Part shown: one piece after another, positions 1 through 8,215 of the stretch
Layout: each line of letters begins with the position of its first letter
Position numbering within the stretch: position 1 is the first letter of the stretch
From: Microbacterium sp.
GTDB lineage: Bacteria; Actinomycetota; Actinomycetes; Actinomycetales; Microbacteriaceae
Direction of reading: 5' to 3'
Length of the DNA: 42,685 nucleotides
Assembly (NCBI RefSeq): GCF_029263575.1
Contig: NZ_JAJUFV010000007.1
Span: 1-42,685, forward strand
Program-made: the position numbers and the translations under genes
Notes under the pieces: model-generated
Database searches by the model: none
Seen by the model: only the letters and a program-made list of their open reading frames with translations
Told to the model about the DNA's origin: nothing

Positions 1-75
1 AAAATTTTTTCGTCCGGGGGGCGGCCCCAGCCGCCCCCGCCGGTGGCCACGCACGACGAAGACCTGCAGCGCTGA
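1..75 (+). CDS. C-terminal end of an upstream gene (partial)
   Basis: A frame is open from the first base of the window to a TGA at 73-75. It encodes a proline-rich tail that contains GRPQPPPPVA and ends HDEDLQR. The next gene starts 24 bases later, behind a GGGAGGG ribosome binding site, so this is probably the preceding gene of the same transfer operon. Too little remains to name it. A chance open frame cannot be excluded. Confidence 0.5.
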   Translation, partial: KIFSSGGRPQPPPPVATHDEDLQR

Positions 76-99
76 ACGGAGCAAGGGAGGGATCGCCCG

Positions 100-615
100 A
101 TGGCGAAGGACGACGACAACTGGCAGCCGCCGCCTGTCCGCGACCTGACCGACCTCACCGGCAGCAGCAAGAACGAACACCGCCGCACCGTGTTCCTCGG
201 CTACGCCGTCAACCGAGCCATCATCCCGATGGTGTTCATCGCCCTCGGAATGTTCGGCGTCGCGGCGCTCCTCTTTGTCCCCGCAGGCGGCCCCATTGGG
301 GTTCTCATAGCCCTCGTCGTAGCTGGCCTCGGATTCGGCGCCTACTACATCCGCATCAAGAAAGCCATGAACCAGCGGGCGTACAAGGCGATCAAGGACT
401 GGATCGACTCAGCCAACGGTGCCATCTTCATCGACGGCCACCCGGTCCTCAAACCCCAACTCGTATGGCACCAGCCGCTCTGGCTTGACCGAGACCCAGA
501 CGAGATGCGTGACATCGACGTTGTTTACGTGGCCTCCACTAACCGACCTCGGAAGCACAAGCGCCGTACGTGGATGAGCACTGAACTGACAGTTAGTGAC
601 AGGAAGCTCCGATGA
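100..615 (+). CDS. Small two-helix membrane protein of the transfer operon
   Basis: 171 residues. A hydrophilic N-terminus (about 1-35) is followed by two hydrophobic segments, about residues 40-60 and 66-85, joined by a short Pro/Gly turn. A basic patch IRIKKAMNQR and a soluble C-terminal domain of about 85 residues follow. The start at 100 has GGGAGGG upstream. Its stop overlaps the start of the next gene (ATGA at 612), so the two are translationally coupled. Two-helix proteins of this shape, such as the PrgI and TrbC/VirB3 types, commonly sit beside a VirB6-like channel protein in Gram-positive type IV secretion operons. I infer a role as a small channel component from position and topology, not from a motif. 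Confidence 0.75.
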   Translation: MAKDDDNWQPPPVRDLTDLTGSSKNEHRRTVFLGYAVNRAIIPMVFIALGMFGVAALLFVPAGGPIGVLIALVVAGLGFGAYYIRIKKAMNQRAYKAIKDWIDSANGAIFIDGHPVLKPQLVWHQPLWLDRDPDEMRDIDVVYVASTNRPRKHKRRTWMSTELTVSDRKLR

Positions 616-3600
616 GGAAGATCCGCGCCTTCTTTCGTGACGCGCACGCGCGAGCACTTACCGTTGCATTCGCCCTTACAGGGATCACTCTTTCGCTTAC
701 CGGCGGTGCGCTCATGCAGGCGGAAGATACGGCGCAGATCGCCTCGTCAACCACTGTCGGAACGTACAGTATCGTTCCGGCGATCGAGATCGAGCCTCCC
801 GAAGACGACTGCACGACAAAGGAATGCCAGGACTACTGGGAATCCTCTGCGGTCGAGAAGATCATGACGAGCCAGTTCCGGCCGCGCACCGTGTGGGAGT
901 CGGGCACCTACTCGTTCTACAGCGACTTCGACAACCTCCTCTCAGACCAGCTCATCAAGTCCCTCGACCGGTCGATGCTGCACGCAGCCGCGATGAACAT
1001 GGGCAACTTCCTGTCCTTCACTGCGAGCGACTTCGTCATCAACAGCGTCGAGTTCGATCCGCTCAGCGAGGTCGGGGCGACGATCGACATCGTCGGCGAT
1101 CAGATCTTCACGGCCCTCACCGGCGGCAACACCGCGACCGGCCTCGTCCTCATCGCCGTCGGCGTGGTCGCAGTCATCATCACCGCTGTCCTTCAAACAC
1201 TGCGTGGCCAGCAAGTCGGCATCATCTTCAAACGCACCGGTGCACTCCTCGGAGTCCTCACCCTGTTCTTCACGATGGGCCAGGCTGCGTTGGAACGGGA
1301 CGAGGACGCCGAAGGTATCGAGGACAGTGCGTCCTACGAGTCCACGCCGGGTACCCCACTGTGGGCAGCGATGCTCGTCAACGAGTGGCTCGGGAAGATC
1401 AGCGCCACCGTGGCCGACTCGTTCATGGGCACGATCGATCTCGTCGACGAAGTAACGCTTTCTGCCAGCGATCAGGGCCTGTTCGGATGCGGCCAATACG
1501 TGAAGGCGATGAACAAGAACTTCGCCGACCAGATCGACGTATGGGCGCCCAGCAATGCGTCAGTGTCGATCGTTCGTGTTATGGACCAGATGTGGCTCAC
1601 GACCGGACTCGAGACGTGGAAGGATGCGCAGTTCGGACAGAACAACGACTATGGCGACAAGGTCTGGTGCCACGTCCTCAACGTCGACACCCACGTGTCC
1701 TACGACACGATGGAGGCCAATTTTGAGCAGATGGCCGCCAACCAGGGTTTCACGCTGACGGACTACCGGCCCGCACAGGACGGCGCGACGAACAACGGGC
1801 AGCATCAGGACGCGACGAGCGGTCTTCCTGGCGGCAACAAGTATCCGACGATGGCGTTCAAGCACCCTGAGGGAGCGCAGAACGATGTCACACACATGGG
1901 GTGGACGATCTGCCGTGCCGTGAAGGACGGTGACGGGTGGACGTGGGAGCTCGAGGACGGGTGGGACGGGTGGGAAGGCCGTGCCGGTGCCATCGCGAAC
2001 GATACGAAGCTCGTGCAGCTGTGCGACCTGTGGTGGCGTTTCCGCACCCCTGACATGCCCGACCCGGACAACGGATACGGGGGCAAGGATGCACCCGACG
2101 AGTTCGAGACGTCTGCGTCGGACGCGATCGAGGACGCCGCGAAGGTGACCGGGGACTACGTCGCGGTGCAAGACTTCGCGGGCCATCTTTCCGGCGCGTC
2201 GGCGGGCGGCGCCGGAGCGGCGGTCTGGGGTTACGCGTTCGGCTCTCTCGGCACGTTCATCGCGTTCGGGTTCGTGGCGCTGATCGTGTTCGTCGCGAAA
2301 ATCTTCACGATCGTGTTCACCATCACCTTCTGGTTTGTCGTTCTCGCAGCGATGTTCTCGCAGAACCCCTTCAAGAAGGTCATTGGGAAGTCGTTCTCAA
2401 AGTTCCTCGGCGTCTCGCTCGTCGCATCAATGGTGACCGCTCTGATGGCGATGGTCGTCATCATCACGAACGTCCTCATGCGCGTCGGCGTCGCAATCTT
2501 CGGTGAGGGGCAGCTCATGACGATGCTGTGGGCGGGAGCGGCGCCGGTCATGGCGCTCATCGCGCTGAACATGATCTTCAAGAAGGCATTCCACGTACCG
2601 TCTCCGCTGTCGATCAGCGGCGCACAGTCGTGGGGGAAGGCCGGGATCAGCGGTGCGGCCGGCGTCGCTGCCGGCGCGGGAGTCATGGCTGGCGTCGGCC
2701 GGATGGCAAAGGGAATGGCGCGCACCGCCGGACGCGAAGGAACAAAGGGCCTCATCTCGAAGGCCAGCGGCGGCCGTCTCGGCGGCTACCGAGGGGGCAA
2801 TACGACCAAGCCAGGTCGGCGGTCGGCGATGGATGCGCAACAGGGCGATGAGCAGAATAAGCTCACCCCCACCGGGCGGGAGAAAGCCGGCACGCGTGAA
2901 ACGCTGGAAGCGACACGCGAACGTGACGAGACCGGTCGCCTCATCGGCGTCTCGAACGCGGCTGACAGCGCTGGGCGGAAGGAACTTCGTCACAACCGTG
3001 TGGACGATGAGGTGGCGCGTCGCCGCGAGGAGACGCAGCAACTGCGCGACTACAAGGCTGAGCTCAAGGCAGGCGGGATGTCGCGCGGTGAAGTCCGCGC
3101 GCAAATGGCGACGCGCCGCCGGAACGTGAGGGAGGATCGTGACGCGCGCACCGAGGAGTTGGGACTGGGGATCCGGGAACGTCTCCGGACACGTGCTCTG
3201 CGCGCGAAGGCCCGTCCCGGTGAGGCGGCGAACGCGATGCTGGATTCCGCGTCGCATCGCATCACGCAGGGCGGTGGCTCGCGCGGCGTGGACTCGAAGA
3301 TCACCCGGTTCGCGAACTCGCGCGTCGGAACGCGCCTGACGCGCGCCGCTCACCTGCGCAACTCTGCCGCTGAGCTCCGCTCTGGCGGTCCGAGGAAGCC
3401 CACATGGCGCGAGCAGACGGCGGGTACGACGCGCGCAGAACGTGACTCAGCCCGCGCGTCTCAGCGTGACTCGGCGCGGGAGCGGGCCGATCAGCTCGCC
3501 GATGCGGAAGCCAGCAAGCTCCTCGACAGGGTCGGCAGCGATGACTATGGGCAGCGCGGTCATGCCTCGCGCGACCAGGCGGCACTGAACCGTCTCGAGA

Positions 3601-3875
3601 AGGCACAGCGGAAGGCCGGGCAGCAGGAGGTGCGTCGTGAGACGCGCGCCACGCGCCGCGCGGCCGACAGGGCCGTGCATGCGCCGTCTGGCGAGGAGCG
3701 GAAGGCCGCGGAGGCCGCGTATCGGCGCCAGCACGATCAGCTCGAGCGTGCCCGTCGCCGTCAGGAGCGTCGCGCTGCCGACAACCAGGCACGGCAGGAG
3801 CTGATGGCCGAGCGGATCGATGAGGTCACCGACCAGGTCAACAAGCGTGGTCCACTTCCGGAGGGTGACGCATGA
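612..3875 (+). CDS. VirB6/TrbL-like conjugation membrane protein
   Basis: 1087 residues. A signal-like hydrophobic segment lies at about 15-36 and membrane segments at about 176-198 and 209-226. A large predicted extracytoplasmic region covers about 230-525, and four or more membrane segments lie between about 536 and 655. An Ala/Gly-rich linker leads into an Arg/Glu-rich tail (about 665-1087) that is probably cytoplasmic and coiled. The outer parts carry cysteines (C67 and C72, plus CGQY, WCHV, ICRA and LCDL further on) that could form disulfides. This architecture is typical of the polytopic channel protein of Gram-positive conjugation systems (VirB6/TrbL type). It is coupled by ATGA overlaps to genes on both sides. 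The family assignment rests on topology and size; a role in DNA transfer is inferred. Confidence 0.75.
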   Translation: MRKIRAFFRDAHARALTVAFALTGITLSLTGGALMQAEDTAQIASSTTVGTYSIVPAIEIEPPEDDCTTKECQDYWESSAVEKIMTSQFRPRTVWESGTYSFYSDFDNLLSDQLIKSLDRSMLHAAAMNMGNFLSFTASDFVINSVEFDPLSEVGATIDIVGDQIFTALTGGNTATGLVLIAVGVVAVIITAVLQTLRGQQVGIIFKRTGALLGVLTLFFTMGQAALERDEDAEGIEDSASYESTPGTPLWAAMLVNEWLGKISATVADSFMGTIDLVDEVTLSASDQGLFGCGQYVKAMNKNFADQIDVWAPSNASVSIVRVMDQMWLTTGLETWKDAQFGQNNDYGDKVWCHVLNVDTHVSYDTMEANFEQMAANQGFTLTDYRPAQDGATNNGQHQDATSGLPGGNKYPTMAFKHPEGAQNDVTHMGWTICRAVKDGDGWTWELEDGWDGWEGRAGAIANDTKLVQLCDLWWRFRTPDMPDPDNGYGGKDAPDEFETSASDAIEDAAKVTGDYVAVQDFAGHLSGASAGGAGAAVWGYAFGSLGTFIAFGFVALIVFVAKIFTIVFTITFWFVVLAAMFSQNPFKKVIGKSFSKFLGVSLVASMVTALMAMVVIITNVLMRVGVAIFGEGQLMTMLWAGAAPVMALIALNMIFKKAFHVPSPLSISGAQSWGKAGISGAAGVAAGAGVMAGVGRMAKGMARTAGREGTKGLISKASGGRLGGYRGGNTTKPGRRSAMDAQQGDEQNKLTPTGREKAGTRETLEATRERDETGRLIGVSNAADSAGRKELRHNRVDDEVARRREETQQLRDYKAELKAGGMSRGEVRAQMATRRRNVREDRDARTEELGLGIRERLRTRALRAKARPGEAANAMLDSASHRITQGGGSRGVDSKITRFANSRVGTRLTRAAHLRNSAAELRSGGPRKPTWREQTAGTTRAERDSARASQRDSARERADQLADAEASKLLDRVGSDDYGQRGHASRDQAALNRLEKAQRKAGQQEVRRETRATRRAADRAVHAPSGEERKAAEAAYRRQHDQLERARRRQERRAADNQARQELMAERIDEVTDQVNKRGPLPEGDA

Positions 3876-4471
3876 GCATGAATCGCGTTCCTGCAGGAGT
3901 CACCGCAGGTGGCGTCGGCATCGGGGGACAGTTCGCGCGCAGTTCCGGCAGGCGCCCGGTCAGCGGTAACCTCACGACCATGCCGCAGAACGGATCCTTC
4001 CTGTACCCACCGGCGAGTTTCGCCAGCAAGGGCGAGTACGTCGAGTTCTGGAAGAACGCGTCGGTGTCCGACACGATCCTCACGAAGCTGGTGAAGGCGC
4101 GCGAGAAGTGGCGCGTGCCGCAGGTGAAGGCGGCACGTGACCGGCTCGTGTCCGAATGGGAGTCGCAGAAGCGCATCCGCCGTATGGCGAAGAAGGACCC
4201 CGGGTTCTATGCGGTCGAGCGTGCAGCACGCGAGAACGCGACCGGACCAGAGAAGCGGTTCCCGCCGCTGTCGGGGGAGCTGGCCCGTCCGATCGCGGTC
4301 GCGCACCAGATCTGGTCGAAGACGCACCTGGTGCCGGGGATGACGCAGCAGGATGTGCGCGATGTGACTGTCGCGGTTCCGGGGGATCCGAACGTGACCG
4401 TGGAGGAGATCGTCACGGATTGGCGCACGGACGAGTGGGCCGGTTTCGCGCTGGGCAGTTCCGCATCCTGA
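3872..4471 (+). CDS. Hypothetical protein with a GGQFARSSGR N-terminal tag
   Basis: 199 residues, starting in an ATGA overlap with the stop of the transfer membrane protein; a second ATG six bases later is an alternative start. The N-terminus contains RVPAGVTAGGVGIGGQFARS. This resembles the short 'VPAGVPTGGQFA' tags I know from many otherwise unrelated actinobacterial mobile-element proteins. The rest is soluble, basic in the middle (EKWRVPQVKAARDRL) and has no motif I recognise. Tight coupling suggests it works with the transfer apparatus, for example as an accessory or substrate protein, but that is inference. Confidence 0.75.
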   Translation: MSMNRVPAGVTAGGVGIGGQFARSSGRRPVSGNLTTMPQNGSFLYPPASFASKGEYVEFWKNASVSDTILTKLVKAREKWRVPQVKAARDRLVSEWESQKRIRRMAKKDPGFYAVERAARENATGPEKRFPPLSGELARPIAVAHQIWSKTHLVPGMTQQDVRDVTVAVPGDPNVTVEEIVTDWRTDEWAGFALGSSAS

Positions 4472-4486
4472 GTCGTCTCTCCCGGG

Positions 4487-4510
4487 GTTGCCGTAGAGCA
4501 GGAGGGTGAA
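4487..4510 (+). promoter_or_regulatory. TTGCCGTAGAGCAG motif, copy 1
   Basis: The string TTGCCGTAGAGCAGGAGGGT lies at 4488-4507 and is followed by GAA. The same string recurs at 16443 and a shorter form at 6026, each 36-53 bases upstream of a start codon. It lies in the gap after the transfer operon and before the gene at 4546. The repetition before three genes makes a promoter or operator likely. Which part would be a -10 element is unclear; TAGAGC is a candidate. Confidence 0.55.
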
Positions 4511-4545
4511 GCGGCTTGCCAGGTGGCAACCGGGAAGGGACAGCG

Positions 4546-5490
4546 ATGGTCACGGGCAGCATTCCCGTAGAGACGATCAGGCCGCGCCGGTGGCAACAGC
4601 AGCCCGGGGACCGTCTCATCCTCGTGCCGAACGCGGCCGAATGGGTGCGCCGTATCGACGAGTTCGAACGCACTCTCGGTGCCGCACAGACGGAGTTCAT
4701 TTACAACCTGCCGGCGTTCGCGACGCCCCTGTATGAACGCCACCCGGAGGGCCCGGCCGGGATCCCGCTGGAAGTGGCCTGGCATCCCGTGTTCTGGCTT
4801 CCCACGAAGCTCGCCGCGCCTCTCCCTGATGAGTCGGACGGCGAGTGGGGGTACCGCGTGTGCCGGGCGTTCATCGAGCACGGCGTATACGTCGCCGAGG
4901 ACGGCACGTGGGTGGACGTGCTCGCCTGGCTCGGCCTGAGTCTTGACCACCCGAGTGATCGGGCGCGCGTGCAGACATGGCTGGCCGGGAACGCGGACCC
5001 GCTCCTCGATGGCATCGACTGGGACACCCTCAACGGGCTCTATCCGGACACCCCGGAGACGGATCACGTCGCGGCGCAGGACGCGATCATGGACTACGAC
5101 GAGTACGAAGAAGCCCAGTGGGTGCTCACCACGCACAGCATCGTCGAGATGATCACCAGCGAGCTCGAGGACGTCGACGAACAGGCCGCTGCGGAGAAGG
5201 CCCCTGAGGTGTTCGACAAGGTCGCGCCGCTGGTGATCTCCACGCTCGCCGAAGCCCCTGAGGCGATCGACGGCTATGGGCCGATCTGGGACAGCATCGA
5301 ACCGATCAGTGCCGCCCTTCGTGAACCCGGCGCCGACACGGTGGAGCTCCTCGGAGACCTCACCAGTCAGCTCGTCGCCCTCCACGACACGTACCTGTCT
5401 TCGCTGACGCGCGTGCTCGCCGAGGAAGACAGCGAGTATGCGCGCAGCGAGTCCGGCACGGCGCTCGAGACGATCCCGGACGGTCCCTGA
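4546..5490 (+). CDS. WHPxxWLP-core hypothetical protein, paralogue 1
   Basis: 314 residues from the ATG at 4546, chosen because GGAAGGGA lies directly upstream; a frame extension back to 4516 is less likely. It is acidic and soluble with no membrane segment. The core WHPVFWLPTKLAAPLP, then EWGYRVCRAF and GTWVDVLAWLGLSL, aligns clearly with the protein at 6093-6977 (WHPMLWLPENLARP, EWAFRVML, GEWVDVLARVGIDL). The two are therefore diverged paralogues, and both are preceded by the TTGCCGTAGAGCAG motif. I do not recognise the family. The conserved tryptophans suggest a structural or binding fold. The location beside the transfer genes hints at an accessory role. Confidence 0.8.
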   Translation: MVTGSIPVETIRPRRWQQQPGDRLILVPNAAEWVRRIDEFERTLGAAQTEFIYNLPAFATPLYERHPEGPAGIPLEVAWHPVFWLPTKLAAPLPDESDGEWGYRVCRAFIEHGVYVAEDGTWVDVLAWLGLSLDHPSDRARVQTWLAGNADPLLDGIDWDTLNGLYPDTPETDHVAAQDAIMDYDEYEEAQWVLTTHSIVEMITSELEDVDEQAAAEKAPEVFDKVAPLVISTLAEAPEAIDGYGPIWDSIEPISAALREPGADTVELLGDLTSQLVALHDTYLSSLTRVLAEEDSEYARSESGTALETIPDGP

Positions 5491-5540
5491 CGGCGCCGGC
5501 TTCTCGACGATGCCTACAGCGCGCACATAGGATTCATCCC

Positions 5541-5999
5541 ATGAAGGCTCCCCACCGCATCTTCGCCACCGCGGCCGCAGGCGCGATCGCCGCGGCCGCG
5601 CTGACCGGCTGCGCCTCCGGAACCCCCGAAGAGCGCGCCCAGGCCCTCGCAGAAGACTTCGTCGCGTGGGTCATCGAGGACATCTACATGGCCGGCGAGA
5701 ATCCATCTGAGGAGCACAAGGAAACGGCGGTTCGGGAGGATCCGTTCGACGGGATCTGTGAAGGAGCTCTTGAGGACGTTACCTCGGAGATCAGTTGGAT
5801 CTCGCTCTCGGAAGCTGCTGATACTGCTGAGCTCGTCAAGACGGAAGGTGACGCCGGCAGTGAGACTTTCTGGTTCGTCGTCGGTACGACCCGCGAGGAC
5901 GGGACGATCGAAGGGCAGGACCTCCCCGTCCGTGTCTCGACCGTCGACGGCGACCTCTGCGTCGACGCGTCTGCGACGGACGCTGAGGTGCGCGACTGA
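5541..5999 (+). CDS. Small secreted lipoprotein
   Basis: 152 residues. The N-terminus has the classical three-part lipoprotein signal: basic MKAPHR, a hydrophobic Ala-rich core, and lipobox LTGC with the cysteine near residue 24. The mature protein should therefore be lipid-anchored on the outer face of the cytoplasmic membrane. The mature part is acidic. Its second half (FWFVVGTTREDGTIEG... DLPVRVSTVDGDLCVDAS) reads like a small beta-rich domain. It stands between the two WHPxxWLP paralogues, so it may be a surface-exposed partner of the transfer apparatus, possibly in exclusion or entry. No specific family recognised. No strong ribosome binding site is visible upstream. Confidence 0.8.
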   Translation: MKAPHRIFATAAAGAIAAAALTGCASGTPEERAQALAEDFVAWVIEDIYMAGENPSEEHKETAVREDPFDGICEGALEDVTSEISWISLSEAADTAELVKTEGDAGSETFWFVVGTTREDGTIEGQDLPVRVSTVDGDLCVDASATDAEVRD

Positions 6000-6025
6000 C
6001 GCGGGGCATCACCTCGAGGCGCTGG

Positions 6026-6045
6026 TTGCCGTAGAGCAGTAGGTG
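6026..6045 (+). promoter_or_regulatory. TTGCCGTAGAGCAG motif, copy 2
   Basis: TTGCCGTAGAGCAG at 6026-6039 is identical over 14 bases to the motif at 4488 and 16443. After that the copies diverge (TAGGTGTA here). It lies 53 bases upstream of the start at 6093. Confidence 0.5.
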
Positions 6046-6092
6046 TATCTCGTTCACGCGAGGTGCCCGCACCCCGACCCAGGAAGGCCACT

Positions 6093-6977
6093 ATGACCGA
6101 CGTGACGCGCACCTACCTGCTTGAGCCTGGTGAGGGGCTGCTGTTCACGGCCGACCCGTGGCAGTGGGCTGCCCGCACCGAACTGTTCGAAGGCGACACG
6201 GGCATCTCCCACGAGGCCGTATATGCGGCGCCGCTGTTTGCCCATCCGGTCCCGATGCGTCCCGTCGAGGGATCGTGGCGAGGCGTGAAGACGACGATGC
6301 TGTGGCATCCGATGCTGTGGCTCCCAGAGAACCTCGCCCGTCCCGCACACTTCCCGGAAGGAAAGGGTGGGCAGGACATCGAGGAGGACATCGCCGAGTG
6401 GGCGTTCCGTGTGATGCTCGAGCTCGCCCAGGCAGGTCTGTACGATCCAGCCACGGGGGAGTGGGTGGATGTCCTCGCTCGTGTCGGCATCGACCTGTTC
6501 ACGTCGGCCGGTGTCACGCGAGTGCAGGCATGGCAGGACGGTGCCGCGGACGATGTGCTCGACCAGCTCACGATTGAGTCGATGCTCGACCAGACGCAGG
6601 AGCCCGGGTGGGCGCGTGCTGCGGCTCGTGCCGAGGCGTGGGCGATGCGAGAAGCACAGTGGTCGCGCACTGCGAATGCGCTGCTGAATTTCGCCACGGA
6701 GAACCCCGACGACCAGCCGCCGGTGCAGTTGGCGAAGGTGCTCGCTGAGACGGCCGCGGCGTCGTTTCAGGACATTGCCGCGGACCCTGACACCGGCGAT
6801 GACTATGCGCTTTCGTTCCGAGGGTACGCGTTCGAGGCGGCACGGCTCGATCCCGCACTCGAGTACCGCGTCGACTATGTGCTCAACGCCGTCAAGCTGC
6901 AGCTCATCGAGATCGAGGAGACCTATCGCGCCTCGCGTGAGCGGGTGTTCCGGACGCTGACGCCGCCGGCCGAGTAG
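6093..6977 (+). CDS. WHPxxWLP-core hypothetical protein, paralogue 2
   Basis: 294 residues from the ATG at 6093, which has AGGAAGG just upstream; the longer frame from 6063 lacks such a site. It is a paralogue of the 4546-5490 product: WHPMLWLPENLARP, EWAFRVMLELAQAGLY and GEWVDVLARVGIDL match the equivalent segments there, with similar spacing and overall length. It is soluble and acidic. The C-terminal third is helical (ALEYRVDYVLNAVKLQLIEIEE). The gene is preceded by its own TTGCCGTAGAGCAG motif, so both paralogues are probably controlled alike. Function unknown. Confidence 0.8.
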   Translation: MTDVTRTYLLEPGEGLLFTADPWQWAARTELFEGDTGISHEAVYAAPLFAHPVPMRPVEGSWRGVKTTMLWHPMLWLPENLARPAHFPEGKGGQDIEEDIAEWAFRVMLELAQAGLYDPATGEWVDVLARVGIDLFTSAGVTRVQAWQDGAADDVLDQLTIESMLDQTQEPGWARAAARAEAWAMREAQWSRTANALLNFATENPDDQPPVQLAKVLAETAAASFQDIAADPDTGDDYALSFRGYAFEAARLDPALEYRVDYVLNAVKLQLIEIEETYRASRERVFRTLTPPAE

Positions 6978-7122
6978 GTCGTGTCGCCGCGAGTCGGGGG
7001 TGGGCTTGCGGGCAGGGATGCTCGTCGTTCGTCGACGTGCCCCGGGCGGATCGTGTGGGTGGGCCGGTACGGTGTTCACCGGGCGCGATGCCCAGAGAGC
7101 GGATCCCGGAGGGGGGTGTGGA

Positions 7123-7386
7123 GTGACGGTTCAGGTGTCTGCGCGTTCGGCAGTGCTGACGCAGGACGATTTTCAGGCGGCGGCGCCGTCGGGCGTGACG
7201 TTCTCCGCACAGATGGTGACCACGCTCGGCGGTGACGGTCGTGTGACCGTGCAGCAGGGGCAGCAGACCATCACCCTCATGACGGGCGACCTCGAAGCGC
7301 TGCTCGAGCTGGTGAAGGCTGCACAGGCACGCCACGAGCTCTACCGGACCGAGGTCACCTCGGAACCGTTCACGACGAGCGGCTGA
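7123..7386 (+). CDS. Small hypothetical protein
   Basis: 87 residues from the GTG at 7123, which follows a GGAGGGGGG purine run. The frame extends upstream to 7000, but those residues look like non-coding sequence (RRRAPGGSCGW). The product begins VTVQVSARSAVLTQDDF. It contains a small beta-rich stretch (GRVTVQQGQQTITLMTGDLEALLELVKAAQARHELY) ending in a helix. No family recognised. It precedes the first leaderless-type promoter at 7428. Confidence 0.6.
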   Translation: MTVQVSARSAVLTQDDFQAAAPSGVTFSAQMVTTLGGDGRVTVQQGQQTITLMTGDLEALLELVKAAQARHELYRTEVTSEPFTTSG

Positions 7387-7427
7387 CGCACCCCCGCGGC
7401 GGGACGGTGCCCGTGCCGGCCCGTACC

Positions 7428-7459
7428 GGGATCGGCCGGCGGTTGCGCATGATGCAGGT
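7428..7459 (+). promoter_or_regulatory. Leaderless-type promoter, copy a
   Basis: GGGATC (7428-7433), 14 bases, CATGAT (7448-7453), six bases GCAGGT, then ATG at 7460. The same geometry occurs at 9187, 11971, 19424 and 34738. If CATGAT is the -10 element, transcription would start at or next to the ATG, so the messenger would have no leader. Confidence 0.55.
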
Positions 7460-7600
7460 ATGGACCCCGTGGTGAGCCTCGCAGAGTATCGGCGGCAGCG
7501 GCGTGACCAGGAGCCAGCACAGAAGCCGCTGCAGCCGGTGCCGCCGCTGTCGACGTACCTGCCAGATGATGACGGGCCGTGGGGCGGGGACGCGGCGTGA
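7460..7600 (+). CDS. 46-residue protein with leaderless-type start
   Basis: The frame runs from the ATG at 7460 to the TGA at 7598-7600. The product starts MDPVVSLAEYRRQRRDQE, is proline-rich in the middle (QKPLQPVPPLSTYLP) and ends DDDGPWGGDAA. No ribosome binding site is visible. Instead the ATG sits exactly six bases after CATGAT, as in three other genes in this window, and that supports the start. The SLAEYRRQRR segment is a plausible short basic helix. No family recognised. It is below common gene-calling length limits. Confidence 0.5.
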   Translation: MDPVVSLAEYRRQRRDQEPAQKPLQPVPPLSTYLPDDDGPWGGDAA

Positions 7601-7649
7601 GGCGTACATTCGTGGGCCGAAGCGTCTTCCAGGGAGGGGAGCGTGACCG

Positions 7650-7913
7650 ATGACCGTTGCGACGATTGTCATGGACGAGCAGCTCGACGAGATGTCGACG
7701 GTGATCGCGCAGTTCCGTGAGCACGCTCACCAGGTCATGCATGCGCGCCACACCGGCGACGTGGATGGTATCCACGAGGGGCTCGACGCGATCAGTGCCC
7801 TGTATGAGGCGACCGATCATGGGGTGCTCGCGGCTGCGCTCCTCGAGCGGTTGTTCGCATCCGACTGGGGCGCGTGCCAGGACAGTCTCACGTTGCCTCA
7901 CCTGCTGCCGTGA
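7650..7913 (+). CDS. Small helical hypothetical protein
   Basis: 87 residues, ATG at 7650 behind GGGAGGGGAG. It is all-helical in appearance: DEQLDEMSTVIAQFREHAHQVMHARHTGD, then HEGLDAISALYEATDHGVLAAALLERLFASDWG. It is acidic, with no cysteine cluster or membrane segment. The stop overlaps the GTG of the next gene (GTGA at 7910), so the two are probably made together. No function recognised. Confidence 0.65.
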   Translation: MTVATIVMDEQLDEMSTVIAQFREHAHQVMHARHTGDVDGIHEGLDAISALYEATDHGVLAAALLERLFASDWGACQDSLTLPHLLP

Positions 7914-8155
7914 CGCTACTGGCCGACGCGACGGCCGCGGCCGGATTCGCGGGTCTCACGCCGGCTGAGGCGTGCGGGGCCGATCGGTGCCGAGCACAGG
8001 GGAGCGTTGCGCTGGTCGCGGCCTGCTGTCACGCCACCGTCACGGTATGCGAGGCGCACTTCGACGCGAACGGCGCCGTGCCTCACGTCTGTGACTGCGG
8101 GCACGCTGGTGTCGGCGCCTGCTGGGTGGTGTGCAGCGACGGCATCGTCGGTTGA
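7910..8155 (+). CDS. Small cysteine-rich (zinc-binding?) protein
   Basis: 81 residues from the GTG at 7910, chosen because it overlaps the previous stop as GTGA; the frame itself opens earlier, at 7874. It contains at least nine cysteines plus histidines: ACGADRCRAQ, AACCHATVTVCEAHF, HVCDCGHAG, GACWVVC. The spacing (C-x4-C, CC-H, C-x2-H, C-D-C-x-H) suggests a small zinc-binding domain. A cysteine-rich protein of similar size and layout lies at 13274-13540 (CREGCWTQLYCQVHY), and the two may be distantly related. Exact family unknown. Confidence 0.6.
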   Translation: MTLLADATAAAGFAGLTPAEACGADRCRAQGSVALVAACCHATVTVCEAHFDANGAVPHVCDCGHAGVGACWVVCSDGIVG

Positions 8156-8215
8156 CCTCCGGGATCCGACAGGAGCATCGTGTCATGCCGAACCCCGGAG
8201 GCGAGGATCAGTTGG

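Noticed and set aside
4207..5526. A 439-codon minus-strand frame
   Set aside because: It covers parts of two plus-strand genes, one with a clear paralogue, and has no initiation signals.
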